From Catonia carolina (taxonomy: Eukaryota > Arthropoda > Insecta > Hemiptera > Achilidae): 64,000 nt of DNA. This document shows positions 1 to 11,357 of the stretch, piece after piece. The stretch is taken from contig JAQMRL010000001.1 of the NCBI GenBank assembly GCA_035578175.1, positions 438,066,639 through 438,130,638 of the forward strand, written 5' to 3'. The notes beneath the pieces were generated by a model. It made no database searches. It had not been told where the DNA came from and saw only the letters and a list, made by a program, of their open reading frames with translations. The stretch's first letter is position 1. Every line of letters begins with the position of its first letter. The translations under genes and the position numbers were made by a program.

Positions 1-78
1 ATAGCATGTTTGTCCCAATTCATCCATAACTGAACCCATCCACTTTTCTTCTTATCATCTTCCTTCCACTTCCATTTT

Positions 79-480
79 GGCAGCTAGTTCTTCTTGTCAG
101 GCTGTCTGTCCCCAATCGTTTCCTAATTACGGCAGGTAGTTCTTCTTGTCAGGCTGTCCGTCCCCAATCGTTTCCTAATTATGGCAGGTAGTTCTTCTTG
201 TCAGGCTGTCCGTCCCCAATCGTTTCCTAATTATGGCAGGTAGTTCTTCTTGTCAGGCTGTTTGTCCCCAATCGTTTCCTAATTATGGCAGGTAGTTCTT
301 CTTGTCAGGCTGTCCGTCCCCAATCGTTTCCTAATTATGGCAGGTAGTTCTTCTTGTCAGGCTGTCCGTCCCCAATCGTTTCCTAATTATGGCAGGTAGT
401 TCTTCTTGTCAGGCTGTCCGTCCCCAATCGTTTCCTAATTATGGCAGGTAGCTCTTGTCAGGCTGTCCATCCCCAATTGT
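79..480. repeat. 52-bp minisatellite, about 7-8 copies
   Basis: The motif GGCAGGTAGTTCTTCTTGTC recurs with a 52-base period (for example at 131 and 183). Units differ at only a few positions; the last is shortened and more diverged. The unit contains the CCCCAATCGTTTCCTAAT block. No coding frame or transposon end is recognisable, and the array may continue left of the window. Confidence 0.9.
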
Positions 481-489
481 TTCCTAACT

Positions 490-860
490 ATAACATTTCT
501 CACACTATTTCTTGTTATTAACTTCTCCTGAACTTCATTTCTGTTGCTTGTAACCACCTCTCTCCCCTCCTTCCACCTGTCCATGTTTCCCCCGCTTAAT
601 TTAAATCAGATTGACACAAAATATCCATTATGACTAAATATAATTTTCTTACAATACATATGAACTTTTCAATTGAAAACTGGACTTCATATTCTGGAAG
701 AAATTTTGCTTTTAATACATGATTTTACGTACCTTCTTTTTCTTTTTTTTCTCTGATAGAAAACTAGTCATGGGGCAAAAACAAAGTTTTCATAATTGAA
801 TAATTTTTATTTGAAAAAAAAAAATTATTTGAATAAAGTTCCTAGCAGCTACTGTCTGTA
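490..860. other. no feature recognised
   Basis: AT-rich sequence with T and A runs. I see no coding frame, RNA gene or repeat family shared with the rest of the window. Confidence 0.4.
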
Positions 861-863
861 ACT

Positions 864-1592
864 TGATGGCTTCCGGCAGAGACGAAGCTTCCTGGTTCAA
901 ATCCTGGTATAGGTAGTTACAATCTGTCAATGTTTTGTAAGCGTAGTTCACGCAGAAATGAGAAGTGAGTGGGGAGAATACTGCCGGTTGTAGAAGGGAT
1001 GACATACGTTAGATGCATGCGTATGTGCGTGCGTGAATTGTCTCATTCTACTGAAGCTGTCGCAGAGAACAGATCGTAGCTGGAACGGTTGACTATTTTG
1101 TCTTATTGTCTGTGGTCGGTGGTCATTTGTGAAAAGCCTCAAGGAAACGTCAACCCTTCCACCATGTTGGAGGTCGCTCTTTTAGGAAAAAGAGGCTCCC
1201 ATAGGGCAAAACCATATAAACCTACGGTACGGTACGTTATGCATTCCAGCGAGTCGGCTGTGAATCCCTCCCCCTCTACTGCTGTACTACTCACACCATT
1301 ATTTCTCCCTTCATCGTACCTCAACCAAATCCGTCTACTGTGCATACGCTTACATAACTTTGAAGGCCTATACTTTTATATGGATTTCAATGCTAGACAG
1401 TGGTTACCAGTGTACTTGGATGGTTGGAGTTCAATTAACCATACTCTCTCAGGAATTGTCGGCCTGGGTCTGTACAAGACTACACCTCATTTACACATCA
1501 TACATATCATCCTCATCTCATTGGGTCATGGGGTTGCTTATTCTGAATAGAACAGATTGCAACGTACACATATTAGGAATTTTAAAAAAAAC
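864..1592 (+). mobile_element. SINE-A (tRNA-derived) copy split by a 0.45-kb insertion
   Basis: Bases 864-920 match the head of the SINE-A family, including its B-box-like GGTTCAAATCCT, and end at GGTAGTTAC. The body resumes at about 1373 with TTTTATATGGATTT and runs to an A-rich tail near 1592. About 450 bases lie between. Their ends (GTATAGG and TGTAAGCGTA, and the reverse complement near 1350-1372) look weakly inverted, so the insert may be a MITE, but this is uncertain. Long open frames here come from the SINE body and are not genes. Confidence 0.65.
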
Positions 1593-2326
1593 TCGTTACT
1601 TTCTCTACTTTTTTGCGGGGTCATACAGGTTTCTCCACTTTGCATCCTACACCCATCATCTTATGTCTTCCCTATATGTGTATCTTCCAAGACATCCTCT
1701 TCTATTTTTGGGACAAGAAAGGAAAGCTGTTTGGAGCCATCTGTCCACTGTCATCTTTTTACAGTTCCAACACTCTGCACCATATGGGCTTCATGGGCTT
1801 CAGTATTCCCAGTTTAAAAATTGAAACTAAATTCTTGAATCAGTTTGAACTTGTAAATTATATTTGTTTATATAAATGATCATTTTCTGTGTACAGTGTC
1901 TTAATTAAAAATAAATTTTAATAGAACTTGTTTGTTTTTTCTTTCTTTTTTAGATAATGGGTGATGAGTTATAAGAAGAGTTATTTTAATAATGAAAAAA
2001 ATAACTGTGATTAATAATTAATAAATAACGTGTAATTTATGATAATAATAATAATAAAAAAAAGATAAAGTTACAACAAAATAAACTACTTTGTAATTTA
2101 CTCTTTACTCTTAAATAAGTAACAGTAAAATGTATCAGTGAATCAATAAGTGAACATAATGCTGAAGGATGATTCTGTTAAAAGTGGTTGTTATTTATAA
2201 ATAGCTCGTTTATGAGTAAAAAAATAAATTTGTAATCAAAAATTATTAATATTGTTCAATAATGTTATGCTCTTATTATTATTAACATCATTTTTGAAAT
2301 TTAAATTCTGTTTTATCTGGATAATA
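1593..2326. other. no feature recognised
   Basis: AT-rich non-coding sequence with short ATA repeats around 2040-2060. No gene, RNA or shared repeat was recognised. Confidence 0.4.
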
Positions 2327-2825
2327 CAGTCAACTCCCGATTATCCGCGGAATTGGGTGGCACGAGTGCCGCGGATAATCCGCAAAATGACGAAAAAAAG
2401 CGTAGGCATATACAGTAGTATACATATAAAATCTTTATTAATTTTTTGTTATTTAAAGTACATAAATATGTACAATAATGAAAACACTAACTTAAATTAC
2501 AAAATATAAAATTAAAATTTTAAATGTTAATTATTTTTTTCCCTAAAAATGTTTGTTTACTGTAATGTTTTTAAATTAGCACATACAATGTATTTAGGAA
2601 AAAAAAACTTAAAAATATTTTTTACTTACGAATGATGTGCAGAAGCTATGTTGTAATAGAAGTCACAACGTTTTAAAAAAGTCAGTCATCTGCTTTTGTT
2701 TTTTTGGAGTTAAAACACTTTTTCTTAATTTGGGATTTGAGATTTAACGTTAAGAAAAAAGAATGAAAAAAGATTTCATTCGACGTGCGCGGATAATCCG
2801 CAAAGCGGATAACAGGAGTTGACTG
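2327..2825. mobile_element. pogo/Tigger-type MITE, TA target site
   Basis: The ends are inverted repeats: CAGTCAACTCCCGATTATCC at the left and the reverse complement of CAGTCAACTCCTGTTATCCGC at the right. Both sides carry a TA duplication (2325-2326 and 2826-2827). TIRs beginning CAGT and TA target sites are typical of pogo/Tigger non-autonomous elements. The 499-bp interior is AT-rich with no transposase. Confidence 0.8.
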
Positions 2826-2968
2826 TAAATTGAATTAATTTTTCATTTGTTTAGTATTAGATGAACTGATACTAATCTATAATATAATCACGTTCTTTTA
2901 AAGTTTTTTGTCTGCTTTTCCAAAATATTTACTTTGGATTGATATATAGGTGTTGTTTATTGTATTAA

Positions 2969-3347
2969 CACTTTGAAGCCTGAGCTATAAGAACATGGTA
3001 TGTCACGGTATCGTGGGGGGTTTTAAAGTAAACTTCAAAAAAAATTTTCACGAAAAATCTCAACAAAGTACACATGTACATCACCAAAAACATAACCTCA
3101 AACACAGCTCAATGTTTTTCTACATAGTTCACAAAATATTCAGTAGATTTCGCTGCAAGCATAGAAAATTAAACTAAATAAAATATAGAATGAATCTGTG
3201 CAACTGAAGCCCGATATAAACTCGTCTGAATCTTACTACAGAATTTAATGTGGCACCCCGAGGTATACTCTGGCTTCGGACAACCGCAATTTACGCTCAC
3301 CCCGAGTACCCCGAGTTTACGCTCACTCGGGGTTAGGCTTCAAAGTG
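2969..3347. mobile_element. piggyBac-type MITE, TTAA target site
   Basis: The element starts CACTTTGAAGCC, ends GGCTTCAAAGTG and is flanked by TTAA on both sides (2965-2968 and 3348-3351). TTAA targeting with TIRs starting CAC is the piggyBac signature. A second member at 51988-53037 shares the ends and retains a piece of piggyBac transposase, which supports the class. This copy is 379 bp and non-coding. Confidence 0.85.
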
Positions 3348-3404
3348 TTAATTATAATGCAGTACATGAAACAAACTTGTACATTATAGAATTAATATCG
3401 TTAT

Positions 3405-3570
3405 AGACCTCCTCCATAGCGCAGTGGTTAGCGTGCTACGCTGCAAAGTGGAGGTCCTGGGTTCGATTCCCAGCCAGGGTCTGGAAAAATTATTACAAGT
3501 TCAAACTTTCTGTTCCTCAATTTACAGTAGTTGCTAATAATAAAGATGTTGATACTAGACTACTTAAAAT
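3405..3570 (+). mobile_element. tRNA-derived SINE (family D)
   Basis: Box-A-like TAGCGCAGTGG and box-B-like GGTTCGATTCC lie 40 bases apart in a tRNA-like arrangement, followed by an unrelated tail (GTCTGGAAAAATTATTACAAG onward). A fragment of the same tail recurs at 36628-36716, so this is a repeat. The acceptor and anticodon stems do not fold as a proper tRNA, so I do not call a tRNA gene. Confidence 0.65.
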
Positions 3571-3842
3571 AAACTAAAAAAAAAATATTATTTAAATGGT
3601 AGTATCGTCAAAACTAACCAAATTTTCTTGGTAATAAACTATACAGATTTATTTATTCTTAAAATTTAATTGCATGTATTGAAGTTTTAATGAGAACTGA
3701 TTTAGTGACCTACGATTTGTTGTTAATACGCATACTATTATTTTTCTTTAAGTGCCATTAATAATTAAAATTCCCAAAGATTTTTGCCGTTTTCACAATC
3801 AGAATCTTACCAGAGGCCATGCATAAAAACTCACAAAAGGTA

Positions 3843-4861
3843 TAGTGCATTTGTTTTTGGAAGAAGCTTGTAAGGGGTGGGCGAGTAGGTAGAGTATGGA
3901 TAGTTTCAAAGGGGCAAGTGTTGTCTCCTTCTCACTTAATGATCATTCCCTCACTTTCTAACTGTATACTACTCTGTTACAGCTACTACGCTAGACTAAA
4001 AACTAGTTAAAAACTTTATATTTTCTGTTGTCTTTTGCCTTTCTCCATCTGAATCCCATATCTTTTATAATTTTCCACAGTGACCCTTTACTTCCTTTGA
4101 AATTAATATTCTCCCGCTAAACGGGAGTAACGAATTCAAAGTTGGCCATTCACCATTTGTTTTATGAAAATCATATATTGTTCTTCTCACAACACACTTA
4201 TCAAAATTGTCCACTTCACTCTTCACTTTCCTTCTCATTCTTTTTTTATTTGGTGTTCTGATTAGCACATCAGGGTTTTTCTTTTTTCTTTCAAAATTCT
4301 TTGAACTGCAAGCTACTACGCGAAATCCCCATAGTTCTGTCTACACGATTTTGCACATCGGTCAGTAAAATTGGTCCATTTTGTTCAGCTTCTTTTTTCA
4401 TAAAATTGTATACACTGACTATATACTCCCTAGCCTGACCGCGTATTACCTGCCTTTTTGTATTACACTAGCACTCGTGCTCAAATTTTCACTACTACAA
4501 CTAGGTTCCATTTTAATAACTAAATAAATAAAAAATAGAAACGAAACAAAGAATACAAACAAAAAATTAGTATAAACAAAACCAAACAGCAAAAGAGTAA
4601 AAACAATAGGTACATAAAACAGTAGGCCTACTTCCAAATACACGAGTTGAAGACTTATGAAGGGAATAGAACTACAAAAATATAAAATTACATCATACAG
4701 TCAATGTTTTTAGGATTTATAGTACACTTAGGCTCTTAACGCTAGTAGCACTAAGGAGAGACTGATCACTTTCCTTCGAGGTGCTTCCCCCACCACTAAA
4801 CAGTACAGCTCAGCATCACAGAGCGTTGGTGGGAGAGCTTCTAGCTAGAACAAATGACCTG
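3843..4861 (-). mobile_element. Tc1/mariner-superfamily remnant (copy 1)
   Basis: TA duplications flank imperfect inverted ends, TAGTGCATTTGTT at the left and AACAAATGACCTG at the right. On the minus strand around 4020-4268 there are transposase-like pieces (TPNKKRMRRKVKSEVD and, further on, GFRWRKAKDNRK), interrupted by stops. It is about 85-90% alike by eye to the copy at 21141-22021. It is a non-autonomous or decayed element. Confidence 0.75.
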
Positions 4862-4863
4862 TA

Positions 4864-5499
4864 CACTGGATCAAATTCTTGTGCCAAGATATTCTCTGCT
4901 TAACCTTTTTTTCATATACCTGTACTTTCAATATTTCCTTGCCGTGTTAGATGCAGTAAGTAGTTGGTATTTTTCCAAATGCTGTTTGATCTAAAGAAAA
5001 TAATTCTTTTTTTTTAATTATTCTGTCAAACTTTTGTTATGCAAGTTTATTTTTGTTTAAATAAATCAGTAAAGTTTTGTTTTTAATCGTTAGTTTGTGT
5101 ATATTACAATCTGTTCAATTAAAAACAGATTAATATTAAATGAATATAAATTCTGAAATGATGTTATTAATACTAAAATTTAATGTATAAAATTAATGTA
5201 CATTTGTATACATAATATCATTATTAATAAATGAATAAGTGTATGTTCTGATATCTTGTAAATTTCTTTCCAATCTTTTGTTATTTTTTTAGGTGTGGTT
5301 TTATATCGGTGGTTGTTTGAATTAGCGTGTGTGCAATGTACTTGTATGATATTTTACTTGAGAAATTTTTCTAGTATTGATTTTGTTACTTTTTTTATAA
5401 AAATGAATCTGTTAAAATATCTTGTAGGTGTCTATTTCAAAGTCGTCAGTTTTTCTAATTATGTAATAGAGAACATTACTTCAAATTTGTGCGCACTTG
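4864..5499. other. no feature recognised
   Basis: AT-rich sequence between two transposon remnants. I see no supported coding exon or structured RNA. Confidence 0.4.
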
Positions 5500-5501
5500 T
5501 A

Positions 5502-6404
5502 CGAGGACTATCCAGAAAGTAACAGATGTTTTGAAATAAAAAATAAACTAAGTAAAAAAACCAATTTTTATTACGTACATTTTAAAGGTTAACTCTTAGG
5601 CTATTTTTCTACGTAATCGCCAAGTAAATTAAGGCATTTATCATAACGTGGTACAAGCTTTTCAATGCCCTCTTTGTAGTAATCTGCCACCTGCGAGTTC
5701 AACCACTGGTTTACACCGGCATGGAGTTCAGCATCAGTGTCGAAGCATTGCATAGCGAGCCATGTCTTCATCACTGGGAACAGATGGTAATCTCTCGGCG
5801 CCAAATCCGAGCTGTACGGCGGATGATTATAAACTTCCTGTCCAAAACCTTCCAAGAGCTCTTGAGTACGTTTGGCCGTGTGTGGACGGGCGTTGTCATG
5901 GAAAAACAAAACTTTCCCACTAAGTTTTCCCCAGCGCTTCTTTTGTATCGCGCGTCTTAATTTTCTGAGTGTTTCGCAATATTTCTCTGAATTGATTGTT
6001 TGGCCTCGTTTAAGAAAATCAACAAAAATCACTCATGAGCGTCCCAAAACACAGTAGCCATGATTTTTCTTACTGATAGCGTCTGCAGACACTGCCTCAC
6101 TCAGCTTTCACTCATTATTCCTTTACCATACATGTCATAAATCTGGCGATAAATTTCAATCGGTTTGTAATTTTTCGCCAAGAGAAACCATATCACACCA
6201 CACAGTTCACAACTGGCGGGATTTTCAATTGCAGCGATCATTTTAAAACTCCACCGTATAAAAAGTACAATGCACACGATGCTCTAAATACCACGCCTGG
6301 TTGCGTACTGAATGTAGAAACACTCTTGACGCCAAGATGGCGGCGCTAGCTCCGCCCACTGCCGCACCAGGCCAAAACGTCTGTTACTTTCTGGATTGTT
6401 TTCG
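5502..6404 (-). mobile_element. mariner element, internally deleted
   Basis: TIRs CGAGGACTATCCAGAAAGTA and its inverted partner (TACTTTCTGGATTGTTTTCG) are flanked by TA (5500-5501, 6405-6406). At 903 bp it is shorter than the usual 1.3 kb. The minus strand carries the C-terminal part of the transposase, while most of the N-terminal part, including the first catalytic Asp region, is missing or scrambled. Confidence 0.9.
5601..6032 (-). pseudogene. mariner transposase, C-terminal part
   Basis: The 143-residue frame has the mariner hallmarks: HDNARPHTA (second catalytic Asp), then YSSDLAPRDYHLF, with 34 residues between the second and third Asp by hand count (DD34D). It ends with the typical YDKCLNLLGDYVEK. 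The reading frame is open, but the paired DNA-binding domain and the first catalytic Asp are lost, so it cannot encode an active enzyme. Confidence 0.85.
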
Positions 6405-6659
6405 TATTTTTCCATGAAAACTTATTCAAGGCTCAATGTTAACTAACTTACCCGTCAAAGTCACAGAGTACAGAGATTATACTATCACTGAGGTAGTTTG
6501 AATTAAATTACTTTATCTTAAACTCTTGCCGGTTCATATTTTTGCCAAAAATGATATTAATTTGACCCAATAAAAATAAATTAGTGGTAAAAATTTATTA
6601 TTAAGAATGCAAAACAACTTTGATTACATTTAAAAAAACTGGAAACCAATATCCAATAA

Positions 6660-6860
6660 GCCAGCCGCATTGGCGCAGAGTTGGTAACGTGCTCGCCTCT
6701 CATCATGCGGTCCTGGGTTCGAATCCCACTCAGGCATGGCATATTTTCATACGTTACAAAAAATCATTTCATCCTCTATTGTAACAGTTCCACCCCAACG
6801 TCGTCGCTAATGACAGTTGTAGTTGATGCGACGTTAAATAAAAAAATAAATAAAAAAAAA
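6660..6860 (+). mobile_element. tRNA-derived SINE (family C), full copy with TSD
   Basis: A tRNA-like head (TTGGCGCAGAGTTGG, then GGTTCGAATCC as box B) is followed by a family-specific tail ending GCGACGTTAAATAAA and an A-rich tract. ATATCCAATAA occurs directly before and directly after the element, an 11-12 base target-site duplication. Related copies are at 16864, 18702 and 32981. Confidence 0.85.
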
Positions 6861-7316
6861 AAATATCCAATAAAGTCTTCAGTTTATTAGTGATGTTTAT
6901 TATTAACTTAATATTATGATTCACATAACCTATTTATGTTTGAATTTAGTTTTTAAATAAAATTTTTTATATAAATTTAAGTAATGCGAAATACGCACAT
7001 AATTATTAAAAAATATGAAAAGTAAACCCGTTTATTATTTGGCGTAACCAAGACAAAACAGTTTGTTTTGGGAAGACTGCGTGCAAGAATAGTAACTACT
7101 GACTATGTAATAATGGAAAATAGGAAAAATAAATAGTTCAATATAATAAGCTGACACAAAACAAAATAAAACTGGAAAAAATCTCCCTTTCTAATGTTAT
7201 GTCAGTAGTGGTTTTTTGCAGTTTTTAAGTTATGTAATATTACTATTTCATATAATGAATTAATATAATAATTTCACTAACCTTCTTTTTAAACTGCGTC
7301 ACCTTTATTTCAATTT

Positions 7317-7360
7317 TTACTTACACGTGTTTCGGTGGATCCACCATCATCAGAGTAAAT
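7317..7360 (-). ncRNA. hammerhead-ribozyme-like motif in PLE
   Basis: On the minus strand: TTTACT, CTGATGA, T, a GGTG-GATC-CACC hairpin, GAAA, a short CACGTG palindromic helix, then TA and AGTAAG. TTTACT pairs with AGTAAG (helix I), and CTGATGA and GAAA are the invariant hammerhead core. Known PLEs carry hammerheads in their terminal repeats. One extra T between CTGATGA and helix II departs from the textbook core. The fold was done by hand; activity is not shown. Confidence 0.6.
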
Positions 7361-7464
7361 GAAAAATAGAAACTAAAAATTTTTTTCATTTATTTAAAAT
7401 TTACAGAAGATGATACATCTTCAGTCACTTGTATAAAACTGATTTAAAATTAATTTATTTTAAT

Positions 7465-7827
7465 TTATCCCTTCTCATATTTACTGTAGATAGCAGCAGC
7501 AGTCAATATCACTTCATCATTCCTAAATTTTATCTGTTCATTCAAAATGTCCTGCTTTTGCTCTTTTAAATATTTATAAATATGGAACATCTCATATTTT
7601 TCAATTTTATTTTTATTCTCTATATTACATTGTTCTATTATATTGAAATGTTCATCTATTTTACCAAATTTATGTTTTTCTTCTTTTATATGATTGGTAT
7701 AGTTAGATATAATGTAGTTACATTTCAGTGCTTTTTTATGTTCATTATACCTCACTTGAAAATTACGACTAGTCATACCAATGTAAAATTTTTTACAATC
7801 CTCATTACCACAATCTATTTTATACAC
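7465..7827 (-). pseudogene. PLE GIY-YIG endonuclease domain fragment
   Basis: The 120-residue frame begins YKIDCGNEDCKKFYIGMTS, followed by FQVRYNEHKKA. This matches the GIY-YIG pattern of PLEs: a GIY-like VYK(I) strand, YIG about ten residues later, a conserved Arg and an EH motif. The frame is open to its stop but the reverse transcriptase portion is missing. The same sequence occurs on the + strand at 63806-64000. Confidence 0.8.
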
Positions 7828-7961
7828 ACCCTTTATGTAATATTACATCAGAAACTGTCAAGGGGTTAATCAAAAAGTTTCATTTAGTGTAACGAATGGT
7901 ATAATTTGTTGATTAACAAAAGAAGTAATAATGGTTTAAGACAAAAATTGTTAACGATATA

Positions 7962-8219
7962 TCGTCCTTCCAATGGTAAACTTGTAAATGTGCAAATTTT
8001 GCGAATATGAGTTTGTTAGTGCATGTTGATGTATACAACCAAACGCATGCTGTAGTAAACTTACGAATATGTATCTTGTTCGGTTATGGAGATACAGCCT
8101 TTGTGAAATTACGAAAATACACGAAGTGTGTTAAAGAAGAAAGCATTGAATTTGGTTTTTAGCTCTCCTGTAAAACTGAGAATTTGCACTTTCGCAAGTT
8201 TACCATTGGATGGACATTC
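7962..8219. mobile_element. MITE with about 35-bp inverted ends
   Basis: The left end CCTTCCAATGGTAAACTTG and the right end, read inverted (CATCCAATGGTAAACTTG), are nearly identical; the similarity runs on to GTGCAAATT. The interior is non-coding and no clear target-site duplication was found, so the family is unassigned. Confidence 0.6.
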
Positions 8220-9014
8220 CTAGAACATTGATTAAATTTCACAGAAAAATCATCAAAGTTCTTTCTGTCTTACTTACGTATTAACTCTGTTATCATTGAT
8301 TTTTAACTTCCCGATAACTTTAAGAACTGAAATTTGGCATGTTTGCTACTTAGAGGTTAAACATAAAATCTTAAGCAATTGAATTTTTTAACACTTGTGC
8401 CTGAGGTTAAAAATAGAGATGACAATGTAAAGAAATAGATATTATTTCTATGTATTCTTGATAAACTACAGTGTTCTCAAAAACTGCATGCATATTCCTT
8501 AAGAGTCCTTAAGAGCTGTGAAAAATATAATTTTTATTATAACCACTTTTGTCATATGGGTAAAAATGGAGTAACTACTGAACAGAAATTAATATTATTT
8601 CTATACTTTCCAAAAGATATTTAATTTTAAAATTCAGCATGTATATTATAGTACTAACAGTGATGAATTACTTGTTTTCATTTACCCAGCGATGTTTGCA
8701 AAAATAACCAATTTTAATGCAAGTTACATTAGGTTGCATTTGCTAGTTAGTGTATATTAAATTATAATTCTATGTACAATTTTTTATATATCATGTACTT
8801 TTATAATATTTCTAGTTGGCTGTCTGCTCCTTTGGTTCAAGTTGATGATGCATGATACTAATATAATTGAAAGAAATCACCAAATATATTGATACAGTGA
8901 CTCTAGCACTCATGTGTAAGCAAGCAAGTGACTGCAGCATTACATTAGCTGGCTATAGACAACTGAATATTAAACATTGTCTCGTGCAGTATGATAAAAC
9001 ATGTTGAATAGCAA
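8220..9014. other. no feature recognised
   Basis: AT-rich non-coding sequence with no shared repeat or supported exon. Confidence 0.4.
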
Positions 9015-9234
9015 TACAGTAGAATCTTGGTAGTCCAGCCGTGCAGAAGTCCGGCACCTCCAGTAATCCGGCCTTTAAAATATTACACCTAAAAGTATGA
9101 AACCTCACCCAAAACAGATTTTGGTAAAAGATTTACGAGGGTTATCCAAAAAATAACCACCGTTTTGAAATAAAAAGTAAACGAGTGAAGATACAAAAAC
9201 TTTATTATATACATATTAAAACTACAGTTTTTCT

Positions 9235-9474
9235 CTATTTTTCGACATAGTCGCCAAACAGATTCAAACACTTGTTGTGCCTTGGAACAGTCTTTGAAAT
9301 ACCCTTTGCATAAAAATCTGCCGCCTGTGATTTTAGCCAACCATTCACGACGTTTTGAAGCTTTTCGTCATTGGCAAACCGCTGAGATGCAAGCCACCGC
9401 TTCATGTTCGGGAACAGATGAAAGTCACTAGGAGCCAAGTTCGGGCTGTATGGGGATGATCGAAAACGTCCCAT
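9235..9474 (-). pseudogene. mariner transposase C-terminus, left arm
   Basis: A 79-residue frame with YSPNLAPSDFHLFPNMKRW, the region of the third catalytic Asp, ending NLFGDYVEK. It lacks the DNA-binding domain and the first two catalytic Asp. It is the mirror image of the frame at 9553-9846. Confidence 0.85.
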
Positions 9475-9552
9475 TTAAACTTGGCCAAAAGTTCATTTGT
9501 TTTCTCGCCCTCATACAGCTCGAAGAACAAATGAACTTTTGGCCAAGTTTAA

Positions 9553-9846
9553 ATGGGACGTTTTCGATCATCCCCATACAGCCTGAACTTGGCTCCTAGT
9601 GACTTTCATCTGTTCCCGAACATGAAGCGGTACAGCCCGAACTTGGCTCCTAGTGACTTTCATCTGTTCCCGAACATGAAGCGGTGGCTTGCATCTCAGC
9701 GGTTTGCCAATGACGAAAAGCTTCAAAACGCCGTGAATGGTTGGCTACATTCACAGGTGGCAGATTTTTATGCAGAGGGTATTTCAAAGACTGTTCCAAG
9801 GTATGACAAGTGCTTGAATCTGTTTGGCAACTATGTCGAAAAATAG
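9553..9846 (+). pseudogene. mariner transposase C-terminus, right arm, with internal duplication
   Basis: A 97-residue frame in which the 18-residue block YSPNLAPSDFHLFPNMKR occurs twice in tandem, with one difference, because of a 54-bp duplication. It ends NLFGNYVEK. It cannot encode an active transposase. Confidence 0.85.
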
Positions 9847-10405
9847 AGAAAAACTGTAGTTTTAATATGTATATAATAAAGTTTTTGTATCTTCATTTGT
9901 TTACTTTTTATTTCAAAATGGAGGTTATTTTCTGGATAACCCTCGTAAATTGAATTAGGGAAATCAACTCGTCCTAATTACGGTGAATTTAATATAACAT
10001 GTATGTTTAGGATTTGATTAAAGAAATGAATAAGCAGACATTAATTATTATTAAATTAAATAATTTTTGGCCTTTTATCCAAAACCCAGAACTGGGTCAT
10101 AATCCATACTTCTTGCTGAATTGATAACGAAATGTAATTCTCAGAACACGAGCACCTCCACACCTCACTAGGCGATGTCAATAGCCGATAATTATGTTTA
10201 GTACAATAACTACAGAAGTACTCAGCAAACCTTTTTTAATTAGTTAATTTAATTTAAAATCACATAGAAATCAATGCATATTCATTTTTTGTTTAATTTT
10301 ATAATTTATAGTTCCAAAATTCCAACACATCCAGTAATCCGGCATTTTCAGTAATCCGGCACCCTCTCGGTCCCGAACAGGCCGGACTACTGAGACTATA
10401 CTGTA

Positions 10406-11354
10406 TTCCATCAAATGTTTCCATAAAATTTGTCAATCTCAAGTTAAATCCATTTTAAAAATTCAACAGGTATTTGTTGAGGATTCTTTTAGTGTCATAC
10501 TGATAAAAATGTATCACAAAATGTTTAAAAATTGCTGCACTTCAGTGGACAGTAAACCTTGTTGTAGCAGACCAAAAAGTTGAAATGATGAAATTACTGA
10601 TCAAGTTAATCTTCTAGTGATGTAGGATTGGCTTATTACCATCCATGAACTAGTTACAAAAGTACAATATTGGTTAAGTTTATTCAATTTTAATGGAAGA
10701 TTTGAGTATGTGAAGAAGTACTATCAAATTCATGGCTAAAAACTTGACACCAGAACAGAAGGAACTACAACTTAAAAATTGTTGGGGACATTTATTAAAT
10801 GCAAAAAATTTAATACTAAGAACTACGATTTCTGGCTATTCCCTAAATTGAAAATTTCAGTTAAAGGGTCCCAATTTGAGTCCAGATATGAGTTTATACG
10901 AAATGTGATGACTTAACTAAAGTTGATTTCGCAAGAGACCTTCCAGGATTTGTTTCTAAAAGGGGCAGGAGTGCTGGACTACGTGTGTAGAGTTCCAAGG
11001 AAAGCTAACATGTTGATGAATATGTAACTTAATTTTTCCAGATGAAGGCTGGGTATTTGAACAAACCTTGTAAAATTTTATGAAAATGTGTATAACATTG
11101 CAGTAGATTTAAGAAGGCCTAATTTTACAGCTGGATGATGAACAACAGTTTCTTGATTACTTAGTTCTTTTAAAATATCATCAGAAGACAAATAATTTCA
11201 TAAGATGATACCTAGCAGCTACAGATGTTTGCTTGTACATAATCTTATGGCTCTAATAACATTTTAATTTAAAATAATTTTATTGTATGACCTCGAATTT
11301 ACTGTTTGAGTCCCAGCTCCGTGTAGTTGTGGGGTGAAGGGTACGGGTGAGGTA
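10406..11354. other. no feature recognised
   Basis: AT-rich sequence with several short open stretches broken by stops. I cannot assign any to a family. Confidence 0.4.
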
Positions 11355-11357
11355 TAA

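Larger units (their letters stand above)
7244..7833 (-). mobile_element. Penelope-like element, 5'-truncated, with TSD
   Basis: The insert is bracketed by the 13-base direct repeat TATGTAATATTAC (7231-7243 and 7834-7846). Read on the minus strand it carries the GIY-YIG nuclease end of a PLE, a non-coding 3' region and a hammerhead-like motif. The 5' truncation falls just upstream of the GIY-YIG domain. PLEs are retroelements with a reverse transcriptase plus C-terminal GIY-YIG endonuclease; the reverse transcriptase is absent here. Confidence 0.85.
9136..9945. mobile_element. palindromic (foldback) mariner
   Basis: The TA-flanked ends CGAGGGTTATCC and GGATAACCCTCG enclose two copies of a mariner 3' half in opposite directions, joined at about 9505-9530. 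The minus-strand arm has a transposase C-terminus at 9235-9474 and the plus-strand arm at 9553-9846, both starting MGRFRSSPYS and ending in YVEK. The plus arm also contains a 54-bp tandem duplication (9577-9630 and 9631-9684). Neither arm encodes a complete enzyme. Confidence 0.9.
9017..10403. mobile_element. pogo/Tigger-like element hosting a mariner
   Basis: The left end CAGTAGAATCTTGGTAGTCC and the right end GGACTACTGAGACTATACTG are inverted repeats flanked by TA (9015-9016, 10404-10405). Further inside, CAGTAATCCGGC recurs near both ends. About 810 bp of the 1387 bp is a later mariner insertion (9136-9945). No pogo transposase frame is visible, so it is non-autonomous. Confidence 0.75.

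Noticed and set aside
79..480. Regular repeats as a CRISPR array
   Set aside because: Units are contiguous without variable spacers, and the genome is eukaryotic.
1089..1824. Open frames of about 150 codons
   Set aside because: They cover the SINE-A body. The same peptide (ARQWLPVYLDGW) appears in other SINE-A copies on either strand.
3410..3483. Possible tRNA gene with good A and B boxes
   Set aside because: Acceptor and anticodon stems do not pair in tRNA geometry, and the downstream tail recurs at 36628, so it is a SINE.
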